Of a stretch of 6,442 nucleotides of DNA, positions 4,969 to 6,442 are shown piece by piece. The translations under genes and the position numbers were made by a program. Under the pieces are notes generated by a model. It saw nothing but the letters and a program-made list of their open reading frames with translations, was not told the origin of the DNA and searched no databases. The first letter of the stretch is position 1. Each line of letters starts with the position of its first letter. The stretch comes from Bacteroidia bacterium. GTDB taxonomy: Bacteria; Bacteroidota; Bacteroidia; UKL13-3. The stretch spans positions 1-6,442 of the forward strand of contig JAKRSG010000323.1 of assembly GCA_022402405.1 (NCBI GenBank), read 5' to 3'.

Positions 4969-6442
4969 TTATTCTTTGATAAACTTAATGGTCTTGGTAG
5001 TTTGTTTAGAGCTAATTTGAACCATATACACTCCAGGTTTCAAACTTGTATTAACCTCTAATACTCCCAGATTTTCATTAGATTTAATTTGAATAAATTG
5101 ACTTGAAACCTCTTTACCCATTAAATCAAAAATCTTTACCGTAGCATTAGTATTTTCTATTCCAGTAATAACAAAAGCTCCATTACTTGGATTTGGATAT
5201 AAGCTTATAGAAGTTAAATCCATATCGTTTATGCTTAAATTTATAAGCTTACTGTAGCTAAATTTACCATCGTTGTCTACTTGTTTAACTCGGTAAACTT
5301 GCTCCATTTGGCCTGAACCAAAAGCATTTTTATGAATAAACTGGTAGTTCTTTAATGTGTTAGAATTTTTAGCTGCTTTTACTTTCGAAATGGAAATAAA
5401 CTCTTGATTACTATTTAAGTTTTCAATTTCAAAATGATTGGTATTTATTTCGCTTGCAGTGCCCCATGAAATTACTGCATCTTCATTACTTATAGCACCT
5501 TTAACATAGCTCCATTCTACAGGAACAGTGCTGGCTGCTGTTACAAAAACAGTGTCTCTAAATGTGCCACAAGCATTGGTATAATTTGCCACATATGCAT
5601 AAATACCTGGTGTAGTGTATGGACCAACTGTAATAGTAACATTGGTATCAAGGTATGAACCTAAGAACGTCCACTCAAAGCCAGGTGCAGATGCCGGTAC
5701 AGGCAATGGAACTCCAGAATTTAAAACATTAGGGTCTTGAGGAGAAGTTCCAGAATTAACCCAATTGGTAGCAGAGTTTACATCCGGACCAGTTAATCTA
5801 TTTCCACTACTAGAAACTGCTGAGGTACCACCAGTCCAATCTGCAGCAGTTACACCTGCAGCAGCCGGGAATGTGAATGTTCCATAAACAACTGCATCTA
5901 TAATTGCATTTGTAGAGCTGTTTCTTAGAATTCTTCCAGCTGTTCCAGTTGAACCAAATGTACCTGTATAGTTTGCGTGGTAATAAAAATTTGAAGGCGA
6001 AGGAACACTGGCTCCTAATTGTCCTACCGCGATAATTGCTGTTCCGTTCGGACTAAGTTTTGTTCCAGTAGGGAAGGTATATGTGCTTAACAAAGCAGTG
6101 GTGCTCCATTGTTCTAAAATTACACCAGCTAAATCTGAATTTGGAACTCCTGTAATTTCTATATAGTCATCTGCAACTAAGTATGCTGGCCAACCACCAG
6201 TTGGTGCACCTGTACCTGTTTTGAAATGACAAACCTCCGTTATAAAAAATGCACCTGCTGGAAATAATGGTGAAGATGCTTTTAATACAAAAGTATCCGT
6301 TGGTGTGGTTGCCAGAGCAGTTCTTGGTGATACGCTTATAAGCGCTTGAACTTCGGTGTTTGATTGCTCATAAATGGTGTCATTGGCACTAATAACATTA
6401 GCTGCATTTGGTGTAATATGTGCAGTAACAGAATAATTTCCG
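4969..6442 (-). CDS. Secreted/surface protein with lamin-tail-like domain and T9SS type A sorting domain (partial, N-terminus beyond window)
   Basis: The frame is open from the stop at 4969 to the right edge, showing the last 490 residues. Numbering from the edge, residues 1-66 look like the end of a beta-sandwich adhesion-type domain (SVTAHITPNAANVISANDTI). Residues 67 to about 232 resemble a bacterial lamin-tail domain: ITEVCHF, DDYIEITGVPNSDLAGV, LSPNGTAIIAVGQ and IIDAVVYG. About 255-303 is an Ig/PKD-like segment (YAYVANYTNACGTFRDTVFV). About 307-408 is the FN3-like module often found before sorting signals (PVEWSYVKG, AVISWGTASEINTNHFEIE, YRVKQVDNDG). Residues 414-490 are the type A sorting domain: LYPNPSNG, VKIFDLMGKEV, LKPGVYMVQI and a basic tail. 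By family knowledge it crosses the outer membrane by T9SS, which removes this domain and anchors or releases the protein. No catalytic motif is visible. A TTG at 6093 is not the start, because the lamin-tail domain continues through it. Confidence 0.9.
   Translation of the reverse strand, partial: GNYSVTAHITPNAANVISANDTIYEQSNTEVQALISVSPRTALATTPTDTFVLKASSPLFPAGAFFITEVCHFKTGTGAPTGGWPAYLVADDYIEITGVPNSDLAGVILEQWSTTALLSTYTFPTGTKLSPNGTAIIAVGQLGASVPSPSNFYYHANYTGTFGSTGTAGRILRNSSTNAIIDAVVYGTFTFPAAAGVTAADWTGGTSAVSSSGNRLTGPDVNSATNWVNSGTSPQDPNVLNSGVPLPVPASAPGFEWTFLGSYLDTNVTITVGPYTTPGIYAYVANYTNACGTFRDTVFVTAASTVPVEWSYVKGAISNEDAVISWGTASEINTNHFEIENLNSNQEFISISKVKAAKNSNTLKNYQFIHKNAFGSGQMEQVYRVKQVDNDGKFSYSKLINLSINDMDLTSISLYPNPSNGAFVITGIENTNATVKIFDLMGKEVSSQFIQIKSNENLGVLEVNTSLKPGVYMVQISSKQTTKTIKFIKE

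Overview
The window comes from a member of the Bacteroidota. Three things point there: AT-rich DNA with no Shine-Dalgarno sequences before the starts, TAnnTTTG-type promoter elements, and a cell-surface protein with a type IX secretion (Por/T9SS type A) C-terminal sorting domain. A lipoprotein metalloprotease of the DUF5118/DUF5117/Met-zincin architecture fits as well. T9SS outside Bacteroides itself suggests a flavobacterial, cytophagal or chitinophagal/sphingobacterial lineage, but the sequence does not fix the genus.

Layout, left to right. Bases 1-160 are a noncoding leader in which I see no gene. Bases 161-2698 (+) encode an 845-residue zinc metalloprotease lipoprotein, closed by a strong intrinsic terminator at 2717-2750. 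After a noncoding gap that holds a probable promoter, queA (2921-3967, +) and ispD (4016-4696, +) run in the same direction, 48 bp apart. That gap is largely filled by a 13-bp terminator-like hairpin ending 12 nt before the ispD start. On the minus strand follow a 59-residue single-pass membrane protein of unknown function (4698-4877) and the C-terminal 490 residues of a large secreted T9SS cargo protein (4969 to the right edge, N-terminus outside the window). The two are separated by a near-symmetric hairpin at 4921-4950.

The genes do not form one pathway. queA (queuosine tRNA modification) and ispD (MEP isoprenoid pathway) are housekeeping genes that may share a transcript. The metalloprotease and the T9SS protein are envelope and exported functions. 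ispD and the small membrane-protein gene converge with a single base between their stop codons, and ispD has no terminator of its own before the hairpin at 4921-4950. ispD transcripts may therefore run antisense through the small gene.

I see no mobile element, CRISPR array, RNA gene or defence-type cassette, and no clear sign of a new multi-gene system. The most interesting signal is regulatory. The 5' arm of the queA-ispD hairpin can also pair with a 12-nt copy of the 3' arm that lies inside the last codons of queA. This gives two mutually exclusive structures at a position suited to controlling readthrough into ispD.
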